A stretch of DNA of 64,000 nucleotides from Gammaproteobacteria bacterium (GTDB lineage: Bacteria; Pseudomonadota; Gammaproteobacteria; Steroidobacterales; GCA-2729495). Positions 1 to 9,019 of this stretch are shown piece after piece. The notes under the pieces are model-generated. The model was not told the origin of the DNA. It ran no database searches and was given only the letters and a program-made list of their open reading frames with translations. The stretch spans positions 1 through 64,000 of the forward strand of contig JAAERX010000027.1 of the NCBI GenBank assembly GCA_024229935.1. The letters are read 5' to 3'. Each line of letters starts with the position of its first letter. Within the stretch, counting starts at the first letter, position 1. Made by a program: the position numbers and the translations under genes.

Positions 1-929
1 GCATAAATAGCCGCCAGATCCTCATCCGTCATCCCCGCAAACAGCGTCCACGACATCAGCGTGTTGTTACCATCCTCAGCCACCGGCATGGTCTGCCCGG
101 TCTCACTCTGGTAGATACGGAACCTTGCAATAAACTGTTCCTCGGTCCAGTTACCAATACCGAACGCTTTGTCCGACGAAATATTCGTCGCCCGCACCAG
201 CGTGCCATTGGGCAACGCAAATTCGTGCCCGCCGGCGAGCAGCTGGTCCGGAATGGCCTGCTGGGTGGCATTCACCGGCGTATGGCACCAGGTGCAGCCC
301 GCCATCTGGGCCAGATACGCGCCGTATGCCTGCTGCCCTGCTACGGAATCATCCGCCCGGTTCACCGTGCGCGGTTCGGCGGCCAGCGGGATGGCATTAA
401 CGATGAGGTTCAGCGGGAAGTTAAGCTGATGATCGGGGGTGTCGTTGGCTATGGGCTGTAGCGTTCGCAGATACGCAATAATTGCCAGCACATCTGCTTG
501 CGCCATCGTGCGGTAGGCGTCGTAGGGCATTAACGGGAACAATGCATCGCCATTGGCCTGCAACCCGCCGGTAATGGCCCGGTAAAGTTCGCCGTCCGAC
601 CAGTGAGCCACGGCATGCGGCGTGATGTTCTTGGAGATGATAATACCTGGCAGGCCACTGCTCTGGTCGAACACCTCACCACCCTGCCCTAAGGTGCCCT
701 CCACAATAGGACCGGCGTAGTAGTTCCAGTCGCGTTTGGAATGGCAGTCCATGCACACCGCCACGTGATTGGCGAGGTAGCGGCCACGCTCGATGGTGGC
801 GGCGTCGGTGGGCACGGTGATATCGGGAATAGGGATGTCGCGGGGGAGTAATACCGTAAAGCGGAAGAAAAAGAACGCGGTACCAAGTAGCAGCAGGCCG
901 GTTATGGATAGCAGTATTTTTTTAAGCAT
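1..929 (-). CDS. Diheme cytochrome c family protein (3' end cut by window)
   Basis: The reading frame opens at an ATG at 929 and runs off the left edge (309 codons visible). An N-terminal hydrophobic segment (residues about 4-28) looks like a signal anchor, so the protein should face the periplasm. Two CXXCH haem motifs are visible: CMDCH at about residue 59 and CTWCH at about residue 212, each starting a cytochrome c domain with Met-containing segments downstream. The arrangement matches two-domain c-type cytochromes that act as electron-transfer subunits of membrane-bound dehydrogenases, or stand alone. The partner cannot be told because the downstream side is outside the window. No other oxidoreductase gene lies directly upstream. 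Confidence 0.85.
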   Translation of the reverse strand, partial: MLKKILLSITGLLLLGTAFFFFRFTVLLPRDIPIPDITVPTDAATIERGRYLANHVAVCMDCHSKRDWNYYAGPIVEGTLGQGGEVFDQSSGLPGIIISKNITPHAVAHWSDGELYRAITGGLQANGDALFPLMPYDAYRTMAQADVLAIIAYLRTLQPIANDTPDHQLNFPLNLIVNAIPLAAEPRTVNRADDSVAGQQAYGAYLAQMAGCTWCHTPVNATQQAIPDQLLAGGHEFALPNGTLVRATNISSDKAFGIGNWTEEQFIARFRIYQSETGQTMPVAEDGNNTLMSWTLFAGMTDEDLAAIY

Positions 930-948
930 GGGTGCCCCCCCAGACAAT

Positions 949-963
949 GGGGGTCAGACCCCC
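949..963. repeat. GGGGGTCAGACCCCC palindrome, copy 1 of a dispersed family
   Basis: Perfect 7-bp arms around a single central base, just upstream of the cytochrome gene. It belongs to the family of GGGGTCTGACCCC-like palindromes seen between genes throughout the window. Confidence 0.7.
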
Positions 964-1040
964 TCCCCGAACTATATAGTCAGCACGACCATATATAAAA
1001 AGCACGCTCTGTTCAATTAATAAAAGATACGCACACCTGC

Positions 1041-1730
1041 TTACTGTGGTGTTACAGGTGCATCATCCGCTGTCGTCATCACCGTACCCGGCATCACCTG
1101 CCCCATTGCCAGTGCTGAGATATACGCCGGTGTTGCTAAATGACAGTAGGCCTGACCTTCAAATGCTTCAGGCAAAATCCAGGTCGTCCAACCGTCGTAG
1201 TCATGAAACAAACCGGGTGACTGAATATGCACAGCACCATCATCACCGATATAACTCAGTTCAAAATCAGCCAGGTAATCACGGCCGGTCATGAAGGGTT
1301 CGTTATTATCAAGCACAAAGGCTTCAGCATTAGCTGCGGCATCTTTAAGGCCTGCCAACTTTAAACCGGCAATAGCCTGTGCCTGCAGAACACGAGTTAC
1401 ATCTGGGCAAAATAATTGCTCACCCGCCGCATCAGCACCAAATGCATCACGTATATGTGCCGCCCCTTTAATCTTGCATGACACCATAATGGGCATAACT
1501 CCGTCATAGCTCACTACCTGGAAAGTCTGCAGCGGCTTCACCATGGGTTTGGAGTGACGGTATTCGGGCATGTCTGTAAATAGGGTATTGGTGCTTTCTA
1601 CTGCGGTGTTTGACATGAACTTTTGTACGGACTGGCAAAAGTTTGGATCAGTGGGGTCTGGAAGTACCGTAGTTTGGGCGAATGCTGGTTGCAGGAGAAT
1701 GGCTATGATTAGGGGGGAAAAGCGATACAT
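1041..1730 (-). CDS. Secreted hypothetical protein
   Basis: A 229-residue protein with a clear Sec signal peptide (hydrophobic residues 5-18, cleavage likely after AFA-Q). The mature part has several Cys residues that could form disulfides in the periplasm. I recognise no domain. It is transcribed in the same direction as the cytochrome gene downstream, with about 110 bases between them that hold a palindromic repeat, so an operon is uncertain. The upstream side is closed by the terminator of the fasciclin gene, so it probably has its own promoter near 1740-1790. Confidence 0.7.
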   Translation of the reverse strand: MYRFSPLIIAILLQPAFAQTTVLPDPTDPNFCQSVQKFMSNTAVESTNTLFTDMPEYRHSKPMVKPLQTFQVVSYDGVMPIMVSCKIKGAAHIRDAFGADAAGEQLFCPDVTRVLQAQAIAGLKLAGLKDAAANAEAFVLDNNEPFMTGRDYLADFELSYIGDDGAVHIQSPGLFHDYDGWTTWILPEAFEGQAYCHLATPAYISALAMGQVMPGTVMTTADDAPVTPQ

Positions 1731-1793
1731 GGTTAGGACTCCGACATTTATTGGTTATGGGGATAATACAATAGACAGGGCTGGAATATCGCC

Positions 1794-1806
1794 GGGGTCT
1801 GACACC
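1794..1806. repeat. Variant palindrome GGGGTCTGACACC, copy 2
   Basis: Imperfect copy of the dispersed palindrome (arms GGGGTC / GACACC around T), next to the terminator of the fasciclin gene. Confidence 0.5.
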
Positions 1807-1814
1807 AATACACC

Positions 1815-1848
1815 CAAAAAAGTGGCCAGCATTAGCTGGCCACTTTTC
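1815..1848 (-). terminator. Rho-independent terminator after the fasciclin gene
   Basis: A 10-bp perfect stem (AGTGGCCAGC, 1821-1830, with its complement at 1835-1844) closes a 4-base loop. On the minus strand it is followed by a run of T (1815-1821). It lies about 40 bases past the stop of the fasciclin gene. A short T-run also follows on the plus strand. Confidence 0.85.
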
Positions 1849-1885
1849 CTAAGGGGTGTAAACCTGCAGATCAAGCTGCTAAAAC

Positions 1886-2428
1886 CTAGTCCTGAGGCGG
1901 CAGCAATACTGCATCAATAACATGAATGACACCATTGCTGGCCGCTACATCAGGCTTAACAATATTGGCACCGTTAACAGTAACCTTCTTATTTGCCTTG
2001 CTCCAGGCACCATTTGAAACAATCTCAATTGTTGAGCCTTCAAGCGTTTCAGCATTAACCGTACCCTTAATATCGGCATACATCACTTTGCCTGATACAA
2101 CGTGATACAGCAGGATGGCTTTTAACTGTTCTTTGTTTTCCGGTTTCAGCAGGCTATCAAGCGTTCCATCCGGCAATGCTGCAAATGCATCATCAGTTGG
2201 AGCAAACACGGTCAGCGGGCCATCCCCTTTAAGTGCATCAACCAGACCGGCAGCCTGAACCGCAGCTACAAGTGTATTAAAGGAACCCGCACCGGCTGCC
2301 ACTTCAACAATATCACCTGGGTCAGCAGATTTATGTCCACCTGCATTAACGGTCATTGAGAAACTGACCAACAACAGCGCAGTAATGAGTGCAAGGGCTT
2401 TTGAAGATTTATTAAACCAAGTATTCAT
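1886..2428 (-). CDS. Fasciclin (FAS1) domain secreted protein
   Basis: A 180-residue protein with an N-terminal signal peptide (residues about 10-30, ending VNAGG) and one FAS1 domain that fills the rest. The conserved first block is seen as [13 protein letters not shown], then [15 protein letters not shown], and the second block as LYHVVSGKV, with [11 protein letters not shown] at the end. Bacterial single-FAS1 proteins of this size are exported and are thought to serve in adhesion or envelope interactions. A GAG-rich ribosome site precedes the ATG. The gene stands alone, with a strong terminator downstream. Confidence 0.92.
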   Translation of the reverse strand: MNTWFNKSSKALALITALLLVSFSMTVNAGGHKSADPGDIVEVAAGAGSFNTLVAAVQAAGLVDALKGDGPLTVFAPTDDAFAALPDGTLDSLLKPENKEQLKAILLYHVVSGKVMYADIKGTVNAETLEGSTIEIVSNGAWSKANKKVTVNGANIVKPDVAASNGVIHVIDAVLLPPQD

Positions 2429-2623
2429 AATGAACTCTCTTATTCAAAGAGGATACAAAAAGGCATCCTATATTCATTATTTCGGCCTAAACCCGGCATC
2501 GGATTCATTGTTTTTAAGGCATGTGCAGCAACTTTTAGTACGCCAATGACCAATCAGCCTATCCTTCACGTCACTAAATAAATTAAGGGCTGCAGCCTTA
2601 TCACCTTCCAACAAAGCACCTAC

Positions 2624-2637
2624 GGGGGGGGTGACCC
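2624..2637. repeat. G-run and degenerate palindrome, copy 3
   Basis: A run of eight G followed by TGACCCC, a decayed form of the GGGGTCTGACCCC palindrome. It sits immediately beyond the stop codon of the methyltransferase gene. Confidence 0.4.
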
Positions 2638-2643
2638 CAAAAA

Positions 2644-3213
2644 TTATTTCTTCCTTGCCAGCACGTAAATTGAATCACCTTCGGACATCTTGGCATGTCG
2701 CTCGAGCGCAAGGATGTCAAAAGAATCCTCCAGCATGGCGGTCAGTTCCTGCTCGTTGTGATACACCAGCGTCAGTCCTTCAAATTCATTTTGGCCTTCA
2801 CCATGCCAGAAGGAATGCATAATCAGGCCGTTATCATTAAGCACTTCATGTTGACAGGCAAATGATTGTTGCAGTTCTTCAAAGGAGAAGTGGATCAGCG
2901 CTTTGTTGGTGAAGATGGCGTCAAAGCAATACTCAGTTTCCAGGGTACGGGCATCAAGTTGCAGCAAATTTGCAGCTGGATCCTGCGCCCGGTAGCGGTC
3001 CAGAAATGCATTGGAGAAATCCGATCCAGTAACTGTAAAGCTCTGCGTTAGCAATTTGTAATCTTTACCCGGCCCCATACCCAATTCCAGCACGGTTGAA
3101 CCCTTCGGCAGATGGGCACTCAGCACATCAACCAACAGCGCACCATCATGTGCCGGGGTGAATTTGCTATAGCTCTCAACATTAGCTGCACTTTCGTAGT
3201 AATTCTTTTTCAT
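2644..3213 (-). CDS. Class I SAM-dependent methyltransferase
   Basis: A 189-residue single-domain protein. The SAM-binding glycine motif is VLELGMGPGKD (residues about 41-51), followed by an acidic end to strand 2 (VTGSDFS) and a methyltransferase-11-like core. The substrate is unknown. It is divergent from recQ, with a short intergenic region that holds a small inverted repeat (3234-3251). There is no sign of an operon with the fasciclin gene, which is more than 200 bases away. Confidence 0.85.
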   Translation of the reverse strand: MKKNYYESAANVESYSKFTPAHDGALLVDVLSAHLPKGSTVLELGMGPGKDYKLLTQSFTVTGSDFSNAFLDRYRAQDPAANLLQLDARTLETEYCFDAIFTNKALIHFSFEELQQSFACQHEVLNDNGLIMHSFWHGEGQNEFEGLTLVYHNEQELTAMLEDSFDILALERHAKMSEGDSIYVLARKK

Positions 3214-3233
3214 GACTTAATCCTGATACCAAC

Positions 3234-3251
3234 AACCCTCTTTAGAGGGTT
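3234..3251. promoter_or_regulatory. Short inverted repeat between methyltransferase and recQ
   Basis: AACCCTCT and AGAGGGTT form an 8-bp inverted repeat with a 2-base centre, located between two divergent genes. It could be an operator or a small hairpin. Only the symmetry supports it. Confidence 0.3.
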
Positions 3252-3336
3252 TAATATACGTCATCTTTGTTGGTGTGCGACACAGTCGGCGGTACTGCCA
3301 AAAAATACCTAACATACCACCAACCTCTGACAGGCA

Positions 3337-5184
3337 ATGCCTGTTATCCTTCCCGCAGTGAACTCCCCCGCCCAGCAAATTCTGCAGGAAGTATATGGCT
3401 ACGATGCATTTCGTGGTCAACAAAAGGCTGCCATCGACAGGGCCCTGGCCGGGCAGGATTCACTGGTACTTATGCCTACGGGTGGAGGCAAATCAGTCTG
3501 TTACCAGATACCAGCACAGCTGGGCACCGGCAAGGACCAGAGTACAGTACTGGTGGTGTCACCACTGATAGCATTGATGCAAGATCAGGTGAGCGCCCTG
3601 CATGCACTGGGCGTACCAGCAGCATTCCTGAATTCCTCTCTGTCACACCATGAGCAGGATGATGTCATTGCCCAGTTACGTAATGGGCAACTGCGACTCT
3701 TATATATAGCACCCGAGCGTTTGGTGCAGCCGGGTACACGGGCCATGTTGCGAGATGTGAACATTGCCTTGATCGCCATTGATGAAGCGCACTGTGTTTC
3801 ACAGTGGGGTCACGACTTTCGGCAGGACTACCTGGCGCTGCATGAGTTACGTAACTGGTTTCCCGGCGTACCACGCATGGCACTCACTGCAACCGCAACA
3901 GAACTGACACGTACTGAAATCATTGAACGACTGGCACTCACCAATGCTGCCACCCTGGTCAGCGACTTTGATCGACCAAATATTCGTTACCAGGTGCAAG
4001 CTAAAACAGATGGCAGCAGTCAACTCAATACATTTTTACAACGGCATAAAGGTGAGGCCGGCATTATTTATTGTTTGTCACGTAAGAAAACCGAAAGCAC
4101 TGCCGAACGTCTGAACAGACAGGGGTACACTGCCCTGCCCTATCACGCAGGCCTGCCACCCGAAACACGCAGTGAACACCAACGCCGGTTCTTACTTGAA
4201 GATGGCGTGATTATTGTGGCAACGATTGCATTTGGCATGGGTATTGATAAACCCGATGTGCGCTTTGTTGCCCATCTCGATTTACCCAAAAGTCTGGAAG
4301 CCTATTATCAGGAAACCGGGCGTGCCGGACGCGACGGCGAACCTGCCGAAGCCTGGATGATTTACGGCCTGCAGGATGTAGTGCGGCTAAGGCAAATGGC
4401 CGAGGAATCCATTGCGGGTGAAGAATACAAACGACATGAACGACAGAAGCTCGACACCTTGCTCGGCTGGTGCGAGGTCACCAGTTGTCGCCGCACACCT
4501 CTACTGGCCTATTTTGGTGAACAAGCTGATGCCGAGTGCGGCAATTGTGATAACTGTCAGCAACCACCCGCAACGCGTGATGGCACTGAAGATGCACAGA
4601 AACTTTTATCGACGGTGTACCGTACCGGCCAACGATTTGGTGCAGCACATGTGGTTGATGTGCTGCTGGGTAAAGACACAGCCAAAATTAAACAACACGG
4701 GCACACCCAGCTCAGCGTATTTGGCATCGGCATCGGCAAACCCGCACAGGTGTGGCGTTCAGCTATTCGACAATTAGTTGTGCAGGGTTGCCTGCGCGTG
4801 GACCCCGAACGCTTTGGTGCACTGGTACTAACTGAAAGCAGCCGCAGCGTGTTACGTGGTGAAGAAACCTTACATCTGCGTGAAGATCCGGCTGCGCCGC
4901 GTTCAGGTAAAGGTGGAGGTAAAAAAACTCGGACAGGCTCAGCCACCGCAGACATCCCCACCGCCGATCTGCCCTTGTGGGAAGCATTACGTGAATGCCG
5001 GCAACGCCTGGCGCTGGAATACAACGTACCGCCCTACGTAATCTTTCACGACAAAACCCTGCGCCAGATGCTCAGTGAACGAAGTGCTGATACCGATGCC
5101 TTTTTACACCTAAGTGGCGTGGGTCAGGCCAAGCTGGAACGCTATGGTGATGAGTTTATGGCAGTTATTCGGGAACATGGGTAA
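3337..5184 (+). CDS. recQ: ATP-dependent DNA helicase RecQ
   Basis: A 615-residue protein with the full RecQ layout. The Walker A motif PTGGGKS is at residues 47-53 and the DEAH box ([14 protein letters not shown]) at about 149. A helicase C-terminal domain follows with the [10 protein letters not shown] motif. The RecQ zinc site is formed by Cys379, Cys384, Cys401, Cys404 and Cys407 (four of these as ligands). An RQC winged-helix region and a C-terminal HRDC domain (about 530-610) complete it. RecQ unwinds DNA 3' to 5' in recombination repair and stalled-fork processing. A perfect 11-bp palindrome of the dispersed family follows directly after the stop codon. Confidence 0.96.
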   Translation: MPVILPAVNSPAQQILQEVYGYDAFRGQQKAAIDRALAGQDSLVLMPTGGGKSVCYQIPAQLGTGKDQSTVLVVSPLIALMQDQVSALHALGVPAAFLNSSLSHHEQDDVIAQLRNGQLRLLYIAPERLVQPGTRAMLRDVNIALIAIDEAHCVSQWGHDFRQDYLALHELRNWFPGVPRMALTATATELTRTEIIERLALTNAATLVSDFDRPNIRYQVQAKTDGSSQLNTFLQRHKGEAGIIYCLSRKKTESTAERLNRQGYTALPYHAGLPPETRSEHQRRFLLEDGVIIVATIAFGMGIDKPDVRFVAHLDLPKSLEAYYQETGRAGRDGEPAEAWMIYGLQDVVRLRQMAEESIAGEEYKRHERQKLDTLLGWCEVTSCRRTPLLAYFGEQADAECGNCDNCQQPPATRDGTEDAQKLLSTVYRTGQRFGAAHVVDVLLGKDTAKIKQHGHTQLSVFGIGIGKPAQVWRSAIRQLVVQGCLRVDPERFGALVLTESSRSVLRGEETLHLREDPAAPRSGKGGGKKTRTGSATADIPTADLPLWEALRECRQRLALEYNVPPYVIFHDKTLRQMLSERSADTDAFLHLSGVGQAKLERYGDEFMAVIREHG

Positions 5185-5207
5185 ATGCCGGGGTCTGACC
5201 CCGGCAT
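5185..5207. repeat. ATGCCGGGGTC-T-GACCCCGGCAT palindrome, copy 4
   Basis: A perfect 11-bp inverted repeat around one central T, starting one base after the recQ stop. It is the longest symmetric copy of the dispersed palindrome in the window and may also act as a hairpin at the 3' end of the recQ transcript. Confidence 0.8.
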
Positions 5208-5271
5208 GTCATAAACCGGCAAAACCAAGTAGGCTAGCCACCTAACCAGAACAACAAGAGGATTCACCATC

Positions 5272-5931
5272 ATGAAACTATACGGCGCACTTGCCTCTCC
5301 CTACGTTGCACGTGTCATTCTGTTTGCCCAGCTAAAAGGTATCGACCTTCCACAAGCAGGTATTCCTGGTGGAAGTCCTGGCAAACCTGAATACCGGGCA
5401 TTCACACCAATTGGCAAAATTCCGTCACTAGACGTTGATGGCCAGTGCATTCCAGAATCAGAAACCATTTGCGAGTACCTGGAGGATGTATTCCCGGAGC
5501 CCTCTGGTTTACCTGCAGACGCTATAGGTCGAGCTCAGTCAAGAACAATATCCCGCATAGTTGATTTATATATGGCACCTATCTCCAGTGAGCTGGCCCG
5601 ACAGGTAAATCCTGATAAACGCGATGCAGCTGTCGTAGAAAAAAATGCTGAGGCACTGGCAAAGGTCTGGACCTATCTCGAGCACTTTATGGGCGAAGGA
5701 CCATTTGCTGTTGGCAGTGAACCTACACTGGGTGACTGCGCACTCGGGCCGCATATGGCAATGTTTAAAATACTGGCATTCGATAACTTTGCAGATATTC
5801 CTGATCCAACACTACAAGATGGGCGTATAAAAATATGGTGGGATGCCATGCAGGGAAATGACACCTGCCGTGCACTGCTCGATGACTATGCCGTGGCGTT
5901 TGACAAGATGATGGCCTATTTCCGAGGTTAG
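5272..5931 (+). CDS. Glutathione S-transferase family protein
   Basis: A 219-residue cytosolic protein. The N-terminal thioredoxin-like domain starts KLYGALASPYVARV, with the cis-Pro/glutathione-binding block GKIPSLDVDG and the PESETICEYL motif typical of GSTs. An all-helical C-terminal domain follows from about residue 85. The residue in the catalytic position near the N terminus is Ser (ASPYVARV) and not Cys. The start is supported by an AAGAGGA ribosome site 9 bases upstream. The gene appears to be monocistronic. Confidence 0.9.
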   Translation: MKLYGALASPYVARVILFAQLKGIDLPQAGIPGGSPGKPEYRAFTPIGKIPSLDVDGQCIPESETICEYLEDVFPEPSGLPADAIGRAQSRTISRIVDLYMAPISSELARQVNPDKRDAAVVEKNAEALAKVWTYLEHFMGEGPFAVGSEPTLGDCALGPHMAMFKILAFDNFADIPDPTLQDGRIKIWWDAMQGNDTCRALLDDYAVAFDKMMAYFRG

Positions 5932-6025
5932 TTACCTAGATTGGTTAGGGGTTGAGCTGATTTATTGCTGAAAAATAAGTTCGGCCCCTTATAACTCGAC
6001 TACTTATAAAAAAATCCTAAATTAA

Positions 6026-7414
6026 ATGGAAGCTAAAAACACTACCTGGCTATTGGCCTTGCTGTTTGTCGGCACACTAATGGGTGCACTGGACCTGGCA
6101 ATCATTGGCCCTGCCCTGCCAGTAATTCAGGATGAGTTCGGCATACAGCAACGTGAACTTGCCTGGTTGCTCAATTACTACACGCTGTTTCAGATGATTG
6201 GCGCACTGCTGCTGGCCAAACTGGCTGACCGGCATGGGCCACGGCCTATTTACATCGCCAGCATTACACTATTTGCCGCAGGCTCACTATTGCTGGTAGT
6301 CGCAGAATCAACCTTGATTCTATACATTGGCCGCGCACTTCAGGGCTTTGGTGCCGGGGGTATTTTCCCTGCAGCAGCGGCCGTTATCGGTGCACGGCTG
6401 GCGCCCGCTGAACGCGGCAAGGCACTTGGCATTCTGGGTATGGTATGGGGCCTGGCCTTTCTGGTCGGTCCTATACTTGGCGGCATATTCTTGCGCTATG
6501 CCTGGCAATGGCTGTTTGCAGTCAATCTACCTATTGCTGTCATATTGATTTTCGGTGCTATCAAACTGATGCCCTCTGACGGACAACACGAACCTAAACC
6601 ATTCGATCAAAAAGGCATGCTCATACTCATGGTTATGCTAGGTACATTGATTACATCAATTAATGGCATTGACACCAGCAACGCACTTGATAGTTTACTG
6701 AGCGTGCAGGTCGGTGGCGGTATACTGCTGATTGTTTTACTTTGCACGGTATTCTGGCATATCGAAAAACGTGCACAGGATCCGATTGTACGACCTGCAC
6801 TGTTCACCTCATCACAAATAACAAAAAGCTGCGCCATTTCTTTTGGTTCAAGTGCCGTGCAAGGCGGGAGTATTTTTCTACCAGCATTGCTGGTTATCGC
6901 TCTGGATATTTCACCAGCTAACTCAGCCTTACTACTGTTGCCTGGTGTTATTGCCGCAACCATAGCGGCACCAGTATTTGGCAAAATGATTAACAAAACA
7001 GGCACACGCTTCATTCTTGTCTGGGGTCAGGTGCTGATGATGCTGTCGTTATATGTTTACGCATTTGTGGACATGAACTTTGCTATTTTTATTATAGCCA
7101 GCATTGTCGGCGGCATCGGCTCTGCCGGCCTGGTTGGTGCACCGCTGCGCTATATCCTCCTGGCAGAAACCGGCAAACATGACCGAGCCGCCGCACAGGG
7201 CCTGCTCACCGTAATCTCATCTATCGGTCGCCTGCTTGGCGCCGCGCTGGTTGGTACTGTGACTGTCTCACAAGGTGGGGGTGTTACAGGTTACCAGGCC
7301 GCATTTATCGGCCTGCTCGTACTGGCTATACCACCTTTGCTAACGGCGGTGACACTCAAATCAAAGACAGCCGAACAAAAAGATACAACCACTCCACCAA
7401 CGGCCACTACTTAG
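6026..7414 (+). CDS. MFS transporter, DHA2 (EmrB/QacA-like) type
   Basis: A 462-residue integral membrane protein with 12-14 predicted transmembrane helices. The major facilitator signature is seen after helix 2 as LAKLADRHGPRPIY, and a motif C-like GMVWGLAFLVGPILGG lies in helix 5, which points to a drug/proton antiporter. The first helix holds GALDLAIIGPALP, typical of DHA2 exporters. The substrate is unknown. No strong ribosome site is seen before the ATG. No partner membrane-fusion gene is adjacent. Confidence 0.85.
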   Translation: MEAKNTTWLLALLFVGTLMGALDLAIIGPALPVIQDEFGIQQRELAWLLNYYTLFQMIGALLLAKLADRHGPRPIYIASITLFAAGSLLLVVAESTLILYIGRALQGFGAGGIFPAAAAVIGARLAPAERGKALGILGMVWGLAFLVGPILGGIFLRYAWQWLFAVNLPIAVILIFGAIKLMPSDGQHEPKPFDQKGMLILMVMLGTLITSINGIDTSNALDSLLSVQVGGGILLIVLLCTVFWHIEKRAQDPIVRPALFTSSQITKSCAISFGSSAVQGGSIFLPALLVIALDISPANSALLLLPGVIAATIAAPVFGKMINKTGTRFILVWGQVLMMLSLYVYAFVDMNFAIFIIASIVGGIGSAGLVGAPLRYILLAETGKHDRAAAQGLLTVISSIGRLLGAALVGTVTVSQGGGVTGYQAAFIGLLVLAIPPLLTAVTLKSKTAEQKDTTTPPTATT

Positions 7415-7451
7415 ATAGCTACAGATTCAAAGAGAGCAACTGAGAACCTTT

Positions 7452-7667
7452 TTATTGCCAGCCAGTCTGCCATCTTTGCACATCTTTTAATTCACGCCAG
7501 TCCAGCTGCCGGTCTCGCTGGCTATAAACTGCCTCAAGTGTAACAGCCTGAGGGTTGCCCTCCTCGTCACAGTGCACGGCTGTAACAAGAAAATGCTTTT
7601 CTTTATTTATGGGCAGACGAGCAGTCCATTTTGTGTGCAGAAGTTTTTTTGAGCTGAGGTGATTCAC
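7452..7667 (-). CDS. TIGR02450-type Trp-rich small protein
   Basis: About 71 residues if started at the GTG at 7667 (a TTG at 7697 would give 81). The sequence KKLLHTKWTARLP followed by KEKHFLVT and a Trp-rich C terminus (DWRELKDVQRWQTGW) matches the small Trp-rich family TIGR02450. Its function is unknown. Members are commonly found near photolyase, carotenoid or other light-response genes, which fits the surroundings here. The start is chosen because family members begin a few residues before the KKLLH block. Confidence 0.75.
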   Translation of the reverse strand: MNHLSSKKLLHTKWTARLPINKEKHFLVTAVHCDEEGNPQAVTLEAVYSQRDRQLDWRELKDVQRWQTGWQ

Positions 7668-7733
7668 ATTTATAAAACTCTGCTTTTCTGTCTGCAAACT
7701 TCAATCCTTGGTCATCGAGACAAGAAATTCAAA

Positions 7734-8384
7734 CTACACCGTTTTGCAATAGTTTGTGCCTCCACCGGCTATGATCTCACCATTTTCATCTACCTTTGCA
7801 AATACCCGGTAGGGTTCGTAATCAGGCAGAATGCCAAACTCACCAGTGTATTTATAGCAGGCAAAATGCTCAAACAGAAAGACCTTGGGCGGCAGAAATG
7901 TGAATGTAGAAAACATAAAGATTAGCGTTGCAAAAGCAGCCGTCACATAACGGGGTGAAAAAAGCTCAACCGGATGTGCAGTCAGAATCTTATAACTCGC
8001 AAACTGTCCGGCACTGATGCCTCCAACCATAATACTCAGCATGATTGCCAGATTTGGCTTCACACCACTGCTTAACGCCCAGGACATATAGCTGAAATAG
8101 CAGACAAAAATCATCAGCGGTGTAACCCCAAGTGCAACTACTTTACCCAACCAGTAGTTGTTAGCCTGATCCCGCGTGTAGGTGTACTGTACAAGTGCAT
8201 AAACCACCCCAGGCCAGAAATACATCTTGGAATGTTCCCAGGCACTTTCATTCACCGCTGCAAATAATGCCATGGGCGTCCAGAATTCAGTGAGCTCAAA
8301 GGCAAAGTGAAGTAACGAACCTGCAATGCATACCCATAAAACGCAGCCTACTTCCCAAAGCCCAAGTTTTACTTTCACATTCAC
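7734..8384 (-). CDS. DUF6512-like multipass membrane protein
   Basis: A 216-residue membrane protein with about six hydrophobic helices. NESAWEHSKMYFWP after helix 2 is the conserved block of this uncharacterised family. The start is set at the GTG at 8384 because GGAGG stands 7 bases upstream and lies just past the stop of the hupE-like gene. An earlier in-frame start (8561) would overlap that gene by 160 bases. The 16-base gap suggests co-transcription with the hupE-like gene. The function is unknown. Confidence 0.65.
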   Translation of the reverse strand: MNVKVKLGLWEVGCVLWVCIAGSLLHFAFELTEFWTPMALFAAVNESAWEHSKMYFWPGVVYALVQYTYTRDQANNYWLGKVVALGVTPLMIFVCYFSYMSWALSSGVKPNLAIMLSIMVGGISAGQFASYKILTAHPVELFSPRYVTAAFATLIFMFSTFTFLPPKVFLFEHFACYKYTGEFGILPDYEPYRVFAKVDENGEIIAGGGTNYCKTV

Positions 8385-8400
8385 CCCATGTCCTCCGACC

Positions 8401-9009
8401 TTATCCAGCCGCCCCGAAAAAAAATACAGCACCAACACTGGCAATTGCACCACCACTGAAGCGTAATAAAAGTTTGCCGCGTTGATAGTGGCGAGCAATA
8501 TCACCCGACACCAGACCCAATATGTGTAGTACTGCTGTTCCGGCCATAAAACCAGCTGCATAGGTATAGGGGTTGGCTACCGTGGGCATTTCAGCTCCAT
8601 GGGCATAGCCATGAAAGATCGCAAAAAAACCAACCACAGTCATAACCAGTGAAACTGGCAGTTTCTGGTCTGCCGCAATTGCAAAACCGAGTGCCAGCAC
8701 AGAAATAGCTATACCGACTTCAACAGCCGTAAAGCCCACATACAACCAGCCAAGCAGGCCACCAAACAGCATCACCAACACAAATGTGAGCGGTACCGTC
8801 CAGACAGCACGGCCACCAATCTGTGCACTAACCACACCAACACTCACCATGGCCAGAAAGTGATCCAGGCCAAGCACCGGGTGCGTCAGGCCACCCATAA
8901 ATGACCCATAAGGAAGGCTGGCACCATCATGAGCCAGAACAGCGCCAGAGGACAGCAGCGCTATAAGACTTACTAAGGGGAGAAATAGCTTAGCTGTAAA
9001 ATTAATCAT
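8401..9009 (-). CDS. HupE/UreJ family membrane protein
   Basis: A 202-residue protein with a cleavable signal peptide (ends VLAHDG) and about six transmembrane helices. The family motif HPVLGLDHFLAM is at residues about 43-54, and a second His-rich segment FHGYAHGAEMP follows in a later helix. HupE/UreJ proteins are proposed nickel or cobalt permeases, but members are also found without any hydrogenase or urease, as here. It is followed closely by the DUF6512-like gene and lies 10 bases downstream of the alpha/beta hydrolase gene, so these three may form one transcript. Confidence 0.85.
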   Translation of the reverse strand: MINFTAKLFLPLVSLIALLSSGAVLAHDGASLPYGSFMGGLTHPVLGLDHFLAMVSVGVVSAQIGGRAVWTVPLTFVLVMLFGGLLGWLYVGFTAVEVGIAISVLALGFAIAADQKLPVSLVMTVVGFFAIFHGYAHGAEMPTVANPYTYAAGFMAGTAVLHILGLVSGDIARHYQRGKLLLRFSGGAIASVGAVFFFGAAG

Positions 9010-9019
9010 ATATGCTTAC

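Noticed and set aside
4557-5024. 155-residue minus-strand frame inside recQ
   Set aside because: Antisense shadow of a strongly coding gene, with Arg/Ser/Pro-rich composition and no family pattern.
8385-8561. Longer start for the DUF6512-like gene
   Set aside because: It overlaps the hupE-like gene by 160 bases; a GTG with GGAGG lies just past that gene.
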